Source: Streptomyces sp. CB02923 (GTDB lineage Bacteria; Actinomycetota; Actinomycetes; Streptomycetales; Streptomycetaceae). Taken from it: 64,000 nt of DNA. The notes beneath the pieces were generated by a model. It did no database searches. It was given only the letters and a program-made list of their open reading frames with translations, and was not told the DNA's origin. Every line of letters starts with the position of its first letter. The first letter of the stretch is position 1. Positions 52,362 to 60,809 of this stretch are shown in pieces. The stretch spans positions 921,061 to 985,060 of the forward strand of contig NZ_LWKZ01000012.1 in assembly GCF_001905005.1 (NCBI RefSeq), given 5' to 3'. The position numbers were made by a program, and so were the translations under genes.

Positions 52362-53323
52362 GCCGACCGGACCGGAGCCGGGCCGCCGCCGGTCACGTAC
52401 GGCGGCGGCCCCGCCTCACCCGTACCGAAGCCCGCAACGCCCGCGCCGCCGCCGGGTTCGTCCTGCCCTTCCTCGTCCTCTTCCTCCTCTGCTTCATCGC
52501 CCCCATCGTCTACGCCGTCCACCAGAGCCTGCACCGCACCGAGCGCACCGGCCCGCTCGGCCTCGGCGGCCGGGAGCGCGAGGTCTTCACCGGCCTCGCC
52601 AACTACGCGCACGCGCTCGCCGACGACCGTTTCCTGACCGGATTCGGCCGGGTGCTGCTCTTCGGCGTCGTCCAGATACCGCTGATGATCGCCCTGGCGA
52701 CCGTACTCGCCCTCCTTCTGGAGAGCGCGAGCGCGCGCGGCGTCACGTTCTTCCGCAGCGCGTTCTTCCTGCCGTACGGCGTCCCCGGCGTCATCGCCTC
52801 CATCCTGTGGGGCTTTCTGTACGTGCCGGGCATCAGCCCGCTCGTGGAGATCGCCGGGTCGCTCGGCCTGCACGTGGACTTCCTCGCCCGCGACACCGTC
52901 CTGTGGTCCATCGCCAACATCGTCACCTGGCAGTTCACCGGCTACAACATGCTCGTACTGATCTCCCAGCTCAAGGCCGTACCGGAGGAGCTGTACGAGG
53001 CGGCGCGCATCGACGGCGCGAACGCCTGGCACATCGCCCGGCACATCAAGATCCCGCTGATCCGGCCCGCGCTCGTCCTGACCACCGTCTTCAGCATCAT
53101 CGGCACGCTCCAGCTGTTCGCCGAGCCGATGGTGCTGCGGCCCCTCGCCGCCACCATCGACTCCGGCTTCACCCCCAACCTGCACGCCTACAGCGAGGCG
53201 TTCGTGAGCAACAACCAGCACATCGCGGCGGCCGAGGCGGTGCTGCTGGCGCTGGTCGCCTGCGTGCTGTCGTTCGGCTTCCTGCGGCTGGTCGGGCAGC
53301 GCGGCGACGGGAGCGACCGGTGA
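52358..53323 (+). CDS. Sugar ABC transporter permease (MalF-type)
   Basis: A 321-aa inner-membrane permease with six hydrophobic helices. The cytoplasmic EAA loop is EELYEAARIDGANAWHIARHIKIPLIRPAL. Start GTG overlaps the preceding stop. No ATPase gene follows in the operon; in Streptomyces such importers are commonly powered by the shared ATPase MsiK, encoded elsewhere. Confidence 0.93.
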   Translation: MSRPDRSRAAAGHVRRRPRLTRTEARNARAAAGFVLPFLVLFLLCFIAPIVYAVHQSLHRTERTGPLGLGGREREVFTGLANYAHALADDRFLTGFGRVLLFGVVQIPLMIALATVLALLLESASARGVTFFRSAFFLPYGVPGVIASILWGFLYVPGISPLVEIAGSLGLHVDFLARDTVLWSIANIVTWQFTGYNMLVLISQLKAVPEELYEAARIDGANAWHIARHIKIPLIRPALVLTTVFSIIGTLQLFAEPMVLRPLAATIDSGFTPNLHAYSEAFVSNNQHIAAAEAVLLALVACVLSFGFLRLVGQRGDGSDR

Positions 53324-54255
53324 GCCGGGACGCCGTACGTCCGAGCCGGGGCGCCGTACGCCGAGCCGCCGTACGCCGGATCCCCGTACGCCCCTCCGGC
53401 ACCGCCACCACCACCCGCCCACCCCTGCGCTACCGCATCATCACCGCCTCCCTCCTCACCCTCGCCGCCACCTACTTCCTCATCCCCGTCTACTGGCTCA
53501 TCGTCTCCGCCACCAAGAACAGCGCCGACCTCTTCGGCACGTTCGGCTTCTGGTTCGCCCACCCGCGCCCGCTCGCCCACCTCGCCGACGTCCTCACGTA
53601 CGACCACGGCATCTACGTCCGCTGGTTCACCAACTCCCTCCTGTACGCGGGCGTCGGCGCGCTCGCCGCCACCCTGCTCTCCGCCGCGGCCGGCTACGCA
53701 CTCGCCAAGTTCCCGTTCCCGGGCCGGGAGGCCGTCTTCAACCTCGTCCTCGCCGGCGTCCTCATCCCCGGCACGGCCCTCGCCCTCCCCCTCTACTTCC
53801 TCTTCAGCTCCATGGGCCTCGCCAACACCTACTGGGCGGTCCTCCTCCCCAGCGTCGTGAGCCCCTTCGGGGTCTACCTCTGCCGGATCTACGCGGCCGC
53901 CGCCGTGCCCGACTCGCTCCTGGAGGCGGCCCGCCTCGACGGCGCGGGAGAGGCCCGGATCTTCGCCGGGCTGGGCCTGAGACTCATGACCCCGGCACTG
54001 GTCACCGTTTTCCTCTTCCAGTTCGTCCACATCTGGAACAACTACTTCCTGCCGCTGGTCATGCTCGCCGACTCCGACCTGTATCCCATCCAGCTCGGCC
54101 TGACCTCCTGGACCGGGTACGCGGACCGGCAGCCGGAGCTGTACCAGTACACGGTGGGCGGCGCGTTCCTGTCCGTGGTGCCGCTGATGGTGCTGATGAC
54201 CGTCCTCCAGCGGTACTGGCGTACGGGGCTCACGGAGGGCAGTGTGAAGGCGTGA
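53320..54255 (+). CDS. Sugar ABC transporter permease (MalG-type)
   Basis: A 311-aa second permease. About 30 N-terminal residues form an Arg/Val/Ala-rich cytoplasmic tail encoded by repeated CCGTACG-type segments. Helices follow, and the EAA loop is DSLLEAARLDGAGEARIFAGLGLRLMTPAL. Start GTG overlaps the preceding stop (GTGA). It is the last gene of the sialidase-ABC operon. Confidence 0.93.
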   Translation: MSRDAVRPSRGAVRRAAVRRIPVRPSGTATTTRPPLRYRIITASLLTLAATYFLIPVYWLIVSATKNSADLFGTFGFWFAHPRPLAHLADVLTYDHGIYVRWFTNSLLYAGVGALAATLLSAAAGYALAKFPFPGREAVFNLVLAGVLIPGTALALPLYFLFSSMGLANTYWAVLLPSVVSPFGVYLCRIYAAAAVPDSLLEAARLDGAGEARIFAGLGLRLMTPALVTVFLFQFVHIWNNYFLPLVMLADSDLYPIQLGLTSWTGYADRQPELYQYTVGGAFLSVVPLMVLMTVLQRYWRTGLTEGSVKA

Positions 54256-54268
54256 CAGTATCGCCGTC

Positions 54269-55018
54269 ATGACTACTCCTGACGACGCGCGGACCGGCGA
54301 CGACGCGCAGCCCGTGAATGTCGCGACCGAAGCCAAGAAGGCGCTCAAGAGGGACCCGTGGGACCTCCCCGACGTGTCCGGCCTCGTCGTCGGCGTCCTC
54401 GGCGGCACCGGTGACCAGGGCCGCGGCCTGGCCTACCGGCTCGCCCGGTCCGGGCAGAAGGTGATCATCGGCTCGCGCGCCGCGGAGCGTGCGCAGGCCG
54501 CCGCCGATGAACTGGGCCACGGCGTCGAAGGCGCGGACAACGCCGAGTGCGCACGGCGCAGCGACATCGTCATCGTGGCCGTCCCGTGGGAAGGCCACGC
54601 CAAGACCCTCGAATCGCTCCGCGAGGAACTGGCGGGCAAGCTGGTCGTCGACTGCGTCAACCCGCTCGGCTTCGACAAGAGGGGCGCCTACGCGCTCAAG
54701 CCGGAGGAGGGCAGCGCCGCCGAACAGGCCGCGGCCCTGCTGCCCGACTCCCGGGTCACCGCCGCCTTCCACCACCTCTCCGCCGTCCTCCTCCAGGACC
54801 CGGAGATCGCCGAGATCGACACCGATGTGATGGTCCTGGGCGAGTCCCGCGCCGACACCGACCGGGTCCAGGCCCTGGCCGCCCGCATCCCCGGCATGCG
54901 CGGCGTCTTCGCCGGCCGCCTGCGCAACGCCCACCAGGTGGAGTCCCTGGTGGCCAACCTGATCTCCACCAACCGGCGCTACAAGGCACACGCGGGGCTG
55001 CGGATCACGGACGTGTGA
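54269..55018 (+). CDS. npdG: NADPH-dependent F420 reductase
   Basis: A 249-aa enzyme moving hydride between NADPH and coenzyme F420. The NADP motif is VVGVLGGTGDQGRGLAYRLARSGQKVIIGSR, with WEGHAKTL and VVDCVNPLGFDKRGAYAL in the F420 domain. It is slightly longer than archaeal Fno because of a 40-residue N-terminal extension. It begins 13 bp after the permease stop with no clear Shine-Dalgarno sequence, so read-through or a leaderless start is possible. Confidence 0.95.
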   Translation: MTTPDDARTGDDAQPVNVATEAKKALKRDPWDLPDVSGLVVGVLGGTGDQGRGLAYRLARSGQKVIIGSRAAERAQAAADELGHGVEGADNAECARRSDIVIVAVPWEGHAKTLESLREELAGKLVVDCVNPLGFDKRGAYALKPEEGSAAEQAAALLPDSRVTAAFHHLSAVLLQDPEIAEIDTDVMVLGESRADTDRVQALAARIPGMRGVFAGRLRNAHQVESLVANLISTNRRYKAHAGLRITDV

Positions 55019-55279
55019 GGCGCGGACGGGCGGGCCGGGCGACGGGGACGGCAGACGGGCCGGGCGGGCCCCGGACGTACCGGCCCGCCGACAACCCCTT
55101 GTACACGCCTCCCTAGCCCCTTTATCCTGCAAGGCTGTCCACTTCCGTGGAGGGCTGTGTGCCCGGTACGGCGGGCGAGGGAAGGAGCGTGACCTCATGC
55201 GGCGATCGACGCGGTGGTTGCCCTGGCCGCCCGCCCGGAAGGTCCGGGAGTCCGGGCGGCGGGTTCCGGAAGGAACGCG

Positions 55280-55573
55280 ATGTCCCGTACGGACAAAACG
55301 AAGCCACTGTGGATACGCCACGCGGAACACGGCCCCCGGTCGGTCCATGATCACCGCTACGGCCCCTGCGACCTGCCGCCCCACCCGACACGGACCCCCG
55401 CGGACACCCGCTGCCGGTGGGAACACCCCGGCATGATCCTGCTCGGCTCCACCTGCTGCGCGGGCTGCCACAAGCGCGGCTGCGTCAAGGAATGGCAGCG
55501 GTACACCAGGACCGGCAACCGCAAGCAGCGCTACGCCGCCCGACGCGAGGCATGCGCAGCGCACAACGACTGA
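55280..55573 (+). CDS. Cysteine-rich small hypothetical protein
   Basis: A 97-aa basic protein, MSRTDKTKPLWIRHAEHGP..., with seven cysteines, including GSTCCAGCHKRGCVKEW, which could bind zinc. Similar short proteins are common in Streptomyces; their role is unknown. ATG 55280 has GGAAGGA six bases upstream. A candidate promoter (TTGTAC 55099-55104, TTATCC near 55122) lies ~150 bp upstream. Overlapping frames at 55147-55436 are not favoured. Confidence 0.7.
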   Translation: MSRTDKTKPLWIRHAEHGPRSVHDHRYGPCDLPPHPTRTPADTRCRWEHPGMILLGSTCCAGCHKRGCVKEWQRYTRTGNRKQRYAARREACAAHND

Positions 55574-55685
55574 CCCGCCCCGGGGGCGGCCTCCGGGCCG
55601 CCCCCGTCCCCCTCGGCATCCGCTCCCACCCCCATGGTGGACACTGGAGGAAAACCCCATACCCCCCTGTACAGGAGCCGACCCC

Positions 55686-55883
55686 ATGCCCCGCCTCGCC
55701 GTCTTCGCCCTCGTCGTCTGCGCCCTCGCCGTCGCCGCGGCCGTCGTCTCGTTCGTCCAGGGCAGCTGGCTCGGCATCGTATGGATCCTGATGGCAGGCA
55801 TCTCCAGCAACATGGCCTGGTTCTACGTACGCAAGGCGAAAATGGACCGCGAGCGCCACACGGGGGCGCCGGTGGCGGGCTGA
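55686..55883 (+). CDS. Small membrane protein
   Basis: A 65-aa protein with two hydrophobic segments (LAVFALVVCALAVAAAVVSFV and WLGIVWILMAGISSNMAWFYV) followed by a short charged tail (RKAKMDRERH). AGGAG lies nine bases before the ATG, supporting translation. Function unknown. Confidence 0.72.
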   Translation: MPRLAVFALVVCALAVAAAVVSFVQGSWLGIVWILMAGISSNMAWFYVRKAKMDRERHTGAPVAG

Positions 55884-55950
55884 GAGCCTGCCGGGGTCCG
55901 GCCGGGCAGGTGCAAAAGCCCCTACCCTGGTGCCAGAGGTGGGTGATGCC

Positions 55951-56961
55951 ATGTCTCCGGAGCTGCCGGACCTACGCCCCCACCTGATGCCGCCCGTCGG
56001 CCTCGTCGACGCGATCGGGCCGCCCGAGGAAGACCCACCCCGCAGCGCGCTGCTCCACGGCATTGACGAAGCGCACGCGCTCTACCAAGCCGACCGCTAC
56101 GACTCGGTCGCGCGGCGGCTGCCCGGCATCCTCTCCGCCGCCGGCGGGAGCGTGCGCGCGGCCGACGGAGATGATCAACGGCGCCAGGCCCTGGCGACCC
56201 GTGCCCGTGCCCTGTTCCTGACAGGCAAGTACCTGACCCAGGTCCGGCAGTACGACTTGGCCTACCAAGCGCTGGCCTCGGGCATCCGGGACGCCCGGGA
56301 GACCGAAGCGACGCCCACCGCAGCCGTCGGCGTCATCGGCATGTGCTGGCTCCTGCTGCGACAGGACCGCTTCGCCGAATGCGCGGACCTGGCGTCGGAC
56401 ACCGCCGACGCGATGGAGCCCAGGATCTCGAAGGCGACACCGGAGGAACTCGCAGTCTGGGGCGAACTGCTGCTCCGCGTCGCCGCCGCTGCCGTACGTG
56501 ACAACCGGAAGGCGGAGGCGAAGGACGCCCGCAGAATGGCCGCCACCGCCGCACACGCCATCGGCCGCGAACACACCGACTTCCGGACCCACTGGGGACC
56601 GTTCGGACCGGCCACGGCCGAGATCAAGGTCATCGAGGACCTGTCACTGAAGGGGGACGCGCGGGGCGTCCTGCGGCGCGCCGACACGGGGCCGCTCCAC
56701 CCGGACAGCCTCAGGTCGCATGGCAGCCCCACCAGCAATGTGTGGGGCCGATACCGGCTGGACGTCGCACGCGCCCATGGTCTGACCGGCGCCCACCATG
56801 ACGCCATCGGCGAACTCATGGAGATCTACCGGTCACACCCGGAGTGGATGCGCCACCAGCCGATGGCGCGTCGAGTGGTCGAGAAGGTTCTCAAGACCCG
56901 AACCCGCACCCCGACCGAGAACATGCGAACCCTGGCCTCTCACCTGGGTGCCGACGGCTGA
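55951..56961 (+). CDS. TPR-like protein without HTH
   Basis: A 336-aa helical protein resembling the C-terminal TPR part of Streptomyces XRE-family regulators (HGIDEAHALYQADRYDSVARRLPGILSAA, RARALFLTGKYLTQVRQYDLAYQAL, WGRYRLDVARAHGLTG). The N-terminal HTH normally present is missing, and there is no room for it, since the preceding gene ends 67 bp upstream. ATG 55951 has GAGGTGG eight bases upstream; ATG 55930 is the alternative. It faces the HTH-containing paralogue with only 6 bp between them. Its role may be to sense a ligand or to titrate a partner. Confidence 0.72.
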   Translation: MSPELPDLRPHLMPPVGLVDAIGPPEEDPPRSALLHGIDEAHALYQADRYDSVARRLPGILSAAGGSVRAADGDDQRRQALATRARALFLTGKYLTQVRQYDLAYQALASGIRDARETEATPTAAVGVIGMCWLLLRQDRFAECADLASDTADAMEPRISKATPEELAVWGELLLRVAAAAVRDNRKAEAKDARRMAATAAHAIGREHTDFRTHWGPFGPATAEIKVIEDLSLKGDARGVLRRADTGPLHPDSLRSHGSPTSNVWGRYRLDVARAHGLTGAHHDAIGELMEIYRSHPEWMRHQPMARRVVEKVLKTRTRTPTENMRTLASHLGADG

Positions 56962-56967
56962 TCATGC

Positions 56968-58134
56968 TCAGAGCGCATACGGATCCGCGTGCATGGTGTC
57001 GTCGAGATGTTTTAGGGCGTCGCGGAGTCGCGGTGGCGCTTTCGCTGAGGCGAGCCCGTTCTGCACGGCTTCGTCCAGCAGACGCAGGGTACGTGCGGAC
57101 GCGGTCTCGCCGACGGTGGGCACTATCGCTGCCACCAGTTCCTCGGCCTCCCGCCACGCATGGAGGTGCAGCAGGCAGTCCAGCAATCGGGCAGGCGCCA
57201 TGCCCCGGTGACCGACAGCGGGCCCGCCTCGCCGCTCCGTGGAGAGCTGGAGGAAGTGCACAGCGCCTGCGTGGTCGCCCGCGGTCTGGAGCGCGTGCCC
57301 GTGATGCCCGTCGATCTCGTTCGGCATGATCCACCATGACCAGGCGGGGGCGTCCCCCTTGCCGTCGTACTCCAGCAGTGACTGCGCCCTTTTGAACGTC
57401 CGGCCCGCCTCGGTCAGGGCGCCGCACCCTGCGAGCCCCCTGGCCTCGCGCATGCGGAAGATCGCTTCGACTCGTGGGGACAAGCGGTCCTGTCCGATGA
57501 CCGCGCGTGCCACGGCCAGCTCCTCGCGGTGTCTACCGAGCCAGCCGGCCTGCATCGCCATGTTCTGCAGAATGAGCAACTCGATCGACCGGTCACCCGA
57601 CAGCCTCGCCAGGAACAGCGCCTCCTGGTTGAAGCGGCGAGCAGCGTCGTGCTGCTCGGCGTCGAAGAGGACCCATCCGGCGACCTCGGCCAGCTCACTC
57701 GCCGCCGACCTGATGTCGCGCTCGTACTCGGCGTCGTAGTCGCCGCACCCCAGCCGTCTGTGCACGCTCTTGAAGGTGCGTGCTGCCACGTCGGCGATGG
57801 GTAGTCCCGTCAACTCGTTGTCCAGAAAGATCAGTCGCTGTGACGCCTCCCGGATGGCCTGCGCGTACTCGGAGCCGTGCGCTTCGTTCAGGCGCAGCAA
57901 CGGCACGCGGTCGTGACCGTCCTCGCGCAACCGTCCCACCGAGACGTCCAAGGCCGCGGCGATGAAGGGAAGCCATTCCCGGGGAATCCGCTTTCCCGTC
58001 TCCCATCTGCTGACTTCCTTCCGCGTGACGGGATCGCCGCGGACACCGGCGGCCTTGCAGACCTCACGCGCCAGCCACGCTTGCGAGCGCTCGCCCCGGA
58101 GGTGGCGGATGCGGGCCCCGATGTTTTCCGGCAT
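56968..58134 (-). CDS. XRE-family regulator with TPR domain
   Basis: A 388-aa regulator. The N-terminal HTH (about 1-70: NIGARIRHLRGERSQAWLAREVCKAAG, KEVSRWETGKRIPREWLPFIAAALDVSVGRL) is followed by a TPR-like helical domain (about 110-388). It diverges from the peptide-methyltransferase pair across an 85-bp gap holding three GGCCGACA repeats, so it is the obvious candidate regulator of that pair. Upstream sequence in the same frame is not family-like, so the ATG at 58134 is preferred. Confidence 0.88.
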   Translation of the reverse strand: MPENIGARIRHLRGERSQAWLAREVCKAAGVRGDPVTRKEVSRWETGKRIPREWLPFIAAALDVSVGRLREDGHDRVPLLRLNEAHGSEYAQAIREASQRLIFLDNELTGLPIADVAARTFKSVHRRLGCGDYDAEYERDIRSAASELAEVAGWVLFDAEQHDAARRFNQEALFLARLSGDRSIELLILQNMAMQAGWLGRHREELAVARAVIGQDRLSPRVEAIFRMREARGLAGCGALTEAGRTFKRAQSLLEYDGKGDAPAWSWWIMPNEIDGHHGHALQTAGDHAGAVHFLQLSTERRGGPAVGHRGMAPARLLDCLLHLHAWREAEELVAAIVPTVGETASARTLRLLDEAVQNGLASAKAPPRLRDALKHLDDTMHADPYAL

Positions 58135-58145
58135 GACTCCATACT

Positions 58146-58175
58146 GGCCGACACGCGGCCGACAAGAGGCCGACA
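58146..58175. promoter_or_regulatory. Three GGCCGACA direct repeats, 11-bp period
   Basis: GGCCGACA occurs at 58146, 58157 and 58168, one helical turn apart, in the 85-bp gap between the XRE gene and the peptide gene. Side-by-side binding of the divergent XRE regulator is a natural reading. Confidence 0.8.
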
Positions 58176-58219
58176 TGGGGCGGCTGTTGCGCGTGACGCA
58201 GCGGCGACAGAGTTGCCTC

Positions 58220-58456
58220 ATGAACGAACACCGAGGAACGCTCGATCCGCCCGTGCATCTCATGGACCCCTTCGCGGAGAACCTCAACCCGGCGCCGAGG
58301 CCGGACCGGCATCCACGCCACGGCATTGCTGAGACGGTGAACAAGAAGGGCGGAGGCCACTCCGGCAAGCCGGATACTGCTGGGGGTGACGGTCACCGCG
58401 ATAAGCCGCCGGGACCGACGAAGCCGTTCGAACCGCCGAAGAAGTGCGGGCGATGA
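58220..58456 (+). CDS. Candidate RiPP precursor peptide
   Basis: A 78-aa hydrophilic peptide with no signal peptide, whose stop overlaps the methyltransferase start (ATGA). The N-terminal half, LDPPVHLMDPFAENLNP, could be a leader. The C-terminal half is Gly/Lys/Pro/Asp-rich with Asp residues at 52, 57 and 61, including a D57-G58 pair (GGDGH), and one Cys near the end. Asp-Gly is the bond most prone to aspartimide formation. ATG 58220 lacks a Shine-Dalgarno sequence; an in-frame ATG at 58175 (93 aa) has AGAGG five bases upstream. Function is inferred from context only. Confidence 0.6.
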   Translation: MNEHRGTLDPPVHLMDPFAENLNPAPRPDRHPRHGIAETVNKKGGGHSGKPDTAGGDGHRDKPPGPTKPFEPPKKCGR

Positions 58457-59562
58457 CCACGCAACGGCAGCTCGTCGAGACGTTGACATGCATGGGCGCG
58501 GTACCTGCGCAGTGGCTGGACACCGTGGCGGCCGTGGACCGTGCCCTGTTCATCCCCGCGGTGTTCGAGGGGCACGGCCTCGACGCCGCCCCGGAGGACC
58601 GGCTGCGGAGCGTCTACGCGGACGCGCCCGTCATCACGCAGGTCAACGACGGGAAGCCGACGCCCGATGGAGCGTTCCGGCTGTTCACCTCGTCGTCCTC
58701 CATGCCGTCGATCATGCTTGAGATGCTGGCGCTGCTGGCTGTCGCGCCCGGTCACCGCGTACTGGAGATCGGCACCGGAACGGGGTACAACGCCGCCTGG
58801 TTGTGCCACCGGGTGGGGGAGAGCAAGGTGACCACGGTGGAAGTGGATACGGCTGTCCGGTCTGCGGCGGTGGCGAATCTGAAACGGGCCGGATTCCAGC
58901 CGACGGTGGTACTCGGCAAGGGCCGTGACGGGTGGCGGGAGGGTGCGCCGTACGACCGGATCATCTGTACCTGCTCGGTGCGTGGAATTCCGCGGGCGTG
59001 GATCGAGCAGTGTCCCGACGGACGGATCGTGGCACCGTGGGGGAGCAGTTTCTTCAACGGCTCCTTTGTGATGCTGACCGTTGCGGACGGGGTGGCGTAC
59101 GGCTCGTTCTCCGGAGATCCGGATTTCATGTGGGATCGCACGCAGCGCGGCGGCTCCGGTCGTATCGGGGAGGTGTGCCGGGCGGCGGAAGGGGTGGCCG
59201 GTGTCACTGGCATTCCGCCGCAGAATGTCATTCAGGACGATCCGGCGTTCTTCATCGGGCTGAGTGTCACCGATGCCCGGTACCGGTGGTGCGCCGCGGA
59301 CGACGGGAGCGGAGAGGCCACTTTGTGGTTCCTCTCCGACGACAAGAAATCGTGGGCCACCGTCGAATACGTACCGGGTGTGGATACTTATGCGGTGGAG
59401 CAGTACGGGCCGCGTTTCCTTTGGGACGAGGTGCGGGAGCAGTTTCTGCGGTGGCACGAACTGGGGAAGCCCGAGCGGGACGGATTTGGGCTGACCGTGG
59501 ACGGTGACGGGGAGCGCGTCTGGCTGGGCGGCCCACGAAATGTCGTGCGCGCTCTTCCGTAG
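58453..59562 (+). CDS. PIMT-family O-methyltransferase with C-terminal extension
   Basis: A 369-aa protein of the protein-L-isoaspartate O-methyltransferase fold. Motif I is HRVLEIGTGTGYNAAWLC (101-118). The PIMT-specific segments ALFIPAVFEG and FTSSSSMPSIMLEMLALL precede it, and KGRDGWREGAPYDRIICTCSV with VAPWGSSFF follows. Repair PIMTs are about 210-220 aa; here ~150 residues of unknown fold are added at the C-terminus, as in PIMT homologues of RiPP clusters (graspetide, FxLD and imiditide types). It is coupled by ATGA to the peptide gene, which is its likely substrate. Confidence 0.87.
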   Translation: MTTQRQLVETLTCMGAVPAQWLDTVAAVDRALFIPAVFEGHGLDAAPEDRLRSVYADAPVITQVNDGKPTPDGAFRLFTSSSSMPSIMLEMLALLAVAPGHRVLEIGTGTGYNAAWLCHRVGESKVTTVEVDTAVRSAAVANLKRAGFQPTVVLGKGRDGWREGAPYDRIICTCSVRGIPRAWIEQCPDGRIVAPWGSSFFNGSFVMLTVADGVAYGSFSGDPDFMWDRTQRGGSGRIGEVCRAAEGVAGVTGIPPQNVIQDDPAFFIGLSVTDARYRWCAADDGSGEATLWFLSDDKKSWATVEYVPGVDTYAVEQYGPRFLWDEVREQFLRWHELGKPERDGFGLTVDGDGERVWLGGPRNVVRALP

Positions 59563-59602
59563 CGTCAGAGGCGCCACAGGTCCGCAGCAGCGGGGAGCCG
59601 GT

Positions 59603-60391
59603 TCAGCGGAGTGCCGGCTCGCCCTGCCAGAACCTGAAGAGTTGCTGGCCGAAGTAGGTGTCCCAGTTGGTGATGCCGAGGGTGCGCAGGATGGTGTCGA
59701 CCGCGTCGAAGAAGACGGCGTTGACTCCGGGGATCCAGAGCAGGCCGAAGACGGCGATCAGGCCGAAGGGGGCGAAGGGTTCGACCTGGTGGCGGATCTT
59801 GGGGGAGAGCCAGGGTTCGATGACGCCGTAGCCGTCCAGGCCGGGGACCGGGACGAAGTTCAGGATGGCGGCGGTGACCTGGAGGAGTGCCAGGAAGGCC
59901 AGGGCGTAGCGGAACTGCTGCGGTACGCCGTCCATTCCGCCGAGCCAGAAGGGGGCCGAGACGACCGCCGCGAAGAGGATGTTCGTCAGCGGGCCGGCGG
60001 CCGAGATCAGGCTGTGCCGCCAGCGGCCCCGGATGCGGCCGCGTTCGATGAAGACCGCGCCGCCCGGCAGGCCGATGCCGCCCATGATCACGAAGATCAC
60101 CGGCAGCACGATGCTGAGCAGCGCGTGGGTGTACTTGAGCGGGTTGAGGGTGAGGTAGCCCTTGGCGCCGATGGAGATGTCGCCGCTGTGCAGCGCCGTG
60201 CGGGCGTGTGCGTACTCGTGCAGGCACAGTGACACGATCCAGCCGGAGACCACGAAGAGGAAGACGGCGAAGCCGGGGCTTGCGGCGAGCTGCCCGGTCC
60301 AGACGGCCCACCCCGATACCGCCATGACGGCGACGAGCGCGAGGAAGACCGGGCTGACGCGGCGGTCGGCGCGCTGTGCTGCTGTGGTCAT
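59603..60391 (-). CDS. Site-2 protease-family membrane protein
   Basis: A 262-aa M50-type integral membrane protein. The zinc motif is CLHEYAHARTALHSGD (HExxH), and the second motif lies in LNFVPVPGLDGYGVIEPWL (N-P-x-DG type). About six hydrophobic segments are visible. There is no PDZ domain. The substrate is unknown. ATG 60391 has GGGAG eight bases upstream; longer frames upstream are low-complexity and rejected. It converges with the methyltransferase gene. Confidence 0.9.
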   Translation of the reverse strand: MTTAAQRADRRVSPVFLALVAVMAVSGWAVWTGQLAASPGFAVFLFVVSGWIVSLCLHEYAHARTALHSGDISIGAKGYLTLNPLKYTHALLSIVLPVIFVIMGGIGLPGGAVFIERGRIRGRWRHSLISAAGPLTNILFAAVVSAPFWLGGMDGVPQQFRYALAFLALLQVTAAILNFVPVPGLDGYGVIEPWLSPKIRHQVEPFAPFGLIAVFGLLWIPGVNAVFFDAVDTILRTLGITNWDTYFGQQLFRFWQGEPALR

Positions 60392-60809
60392 CGTGTGGTG
60401 CTCCCGGTGTAGCTGTGTGGCGCTGGGGGGCGCTGTGTGTCGTGGTCTGTTGCGGTGTGGCGCTGGGTGACGCTGTGCAGTGTGGTGACTGGCAGCCTTG
60501 ACCGTATCGGCGGGCGGGGCAGCCATGCACGGAAAACGACGGGCGGTGGGCGGGAGGTTCCGGGCAGTCTGGGCCCATGACGGATACGGGCGCGGGGCGG
60601 ACGGCGCGGGTGGCAGGGGTGGTAGGGGCGGTACGGGGGGTCTGCCGCGACGGGGAGAGGGAGTGCTGCGGCACGCCGGTGGAACGCGGTCCCGAGCGGT
60701 CCGTGGGGTGGGCCGGGAGCGGTGCGGGTGGCGGGGGTGAACGTGCTGGTCGGCGTGGTGCGTGTGGCGTGATCTTCGGTGTGGGCGTGGCGCGCGGGGA
60801 GTGCGGGCC
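60392..60809. other. Intergenic region with 40-bp imperfect duplication
   Basis: Between the divergent S2P and AfsR-like genes. A 12-bp core TGTGGCGCTGGG occurs at 60416 and 60456 within a longer diverged direct duplication (about 60414-60480). I see no credible gene. Promoters for both flanking genes probably lie here, but none is clear. Confidence 0.6.

Noticed and set aside
55147..55436. Overlapping small frames upstream of the Cys-rich protein
   Set aside because: Both overlap the 55280 gene out of frame and have no recognisable features; a leader peptide role cannot be excluded but is not supported.
55884..59562. Integrated mobile element around the peptide/PIMT genes
   Set aside because: No integrase, excisionase, tRNA target or flanking direct repeat was seen, so only an accessory-looking gene set is claimed.
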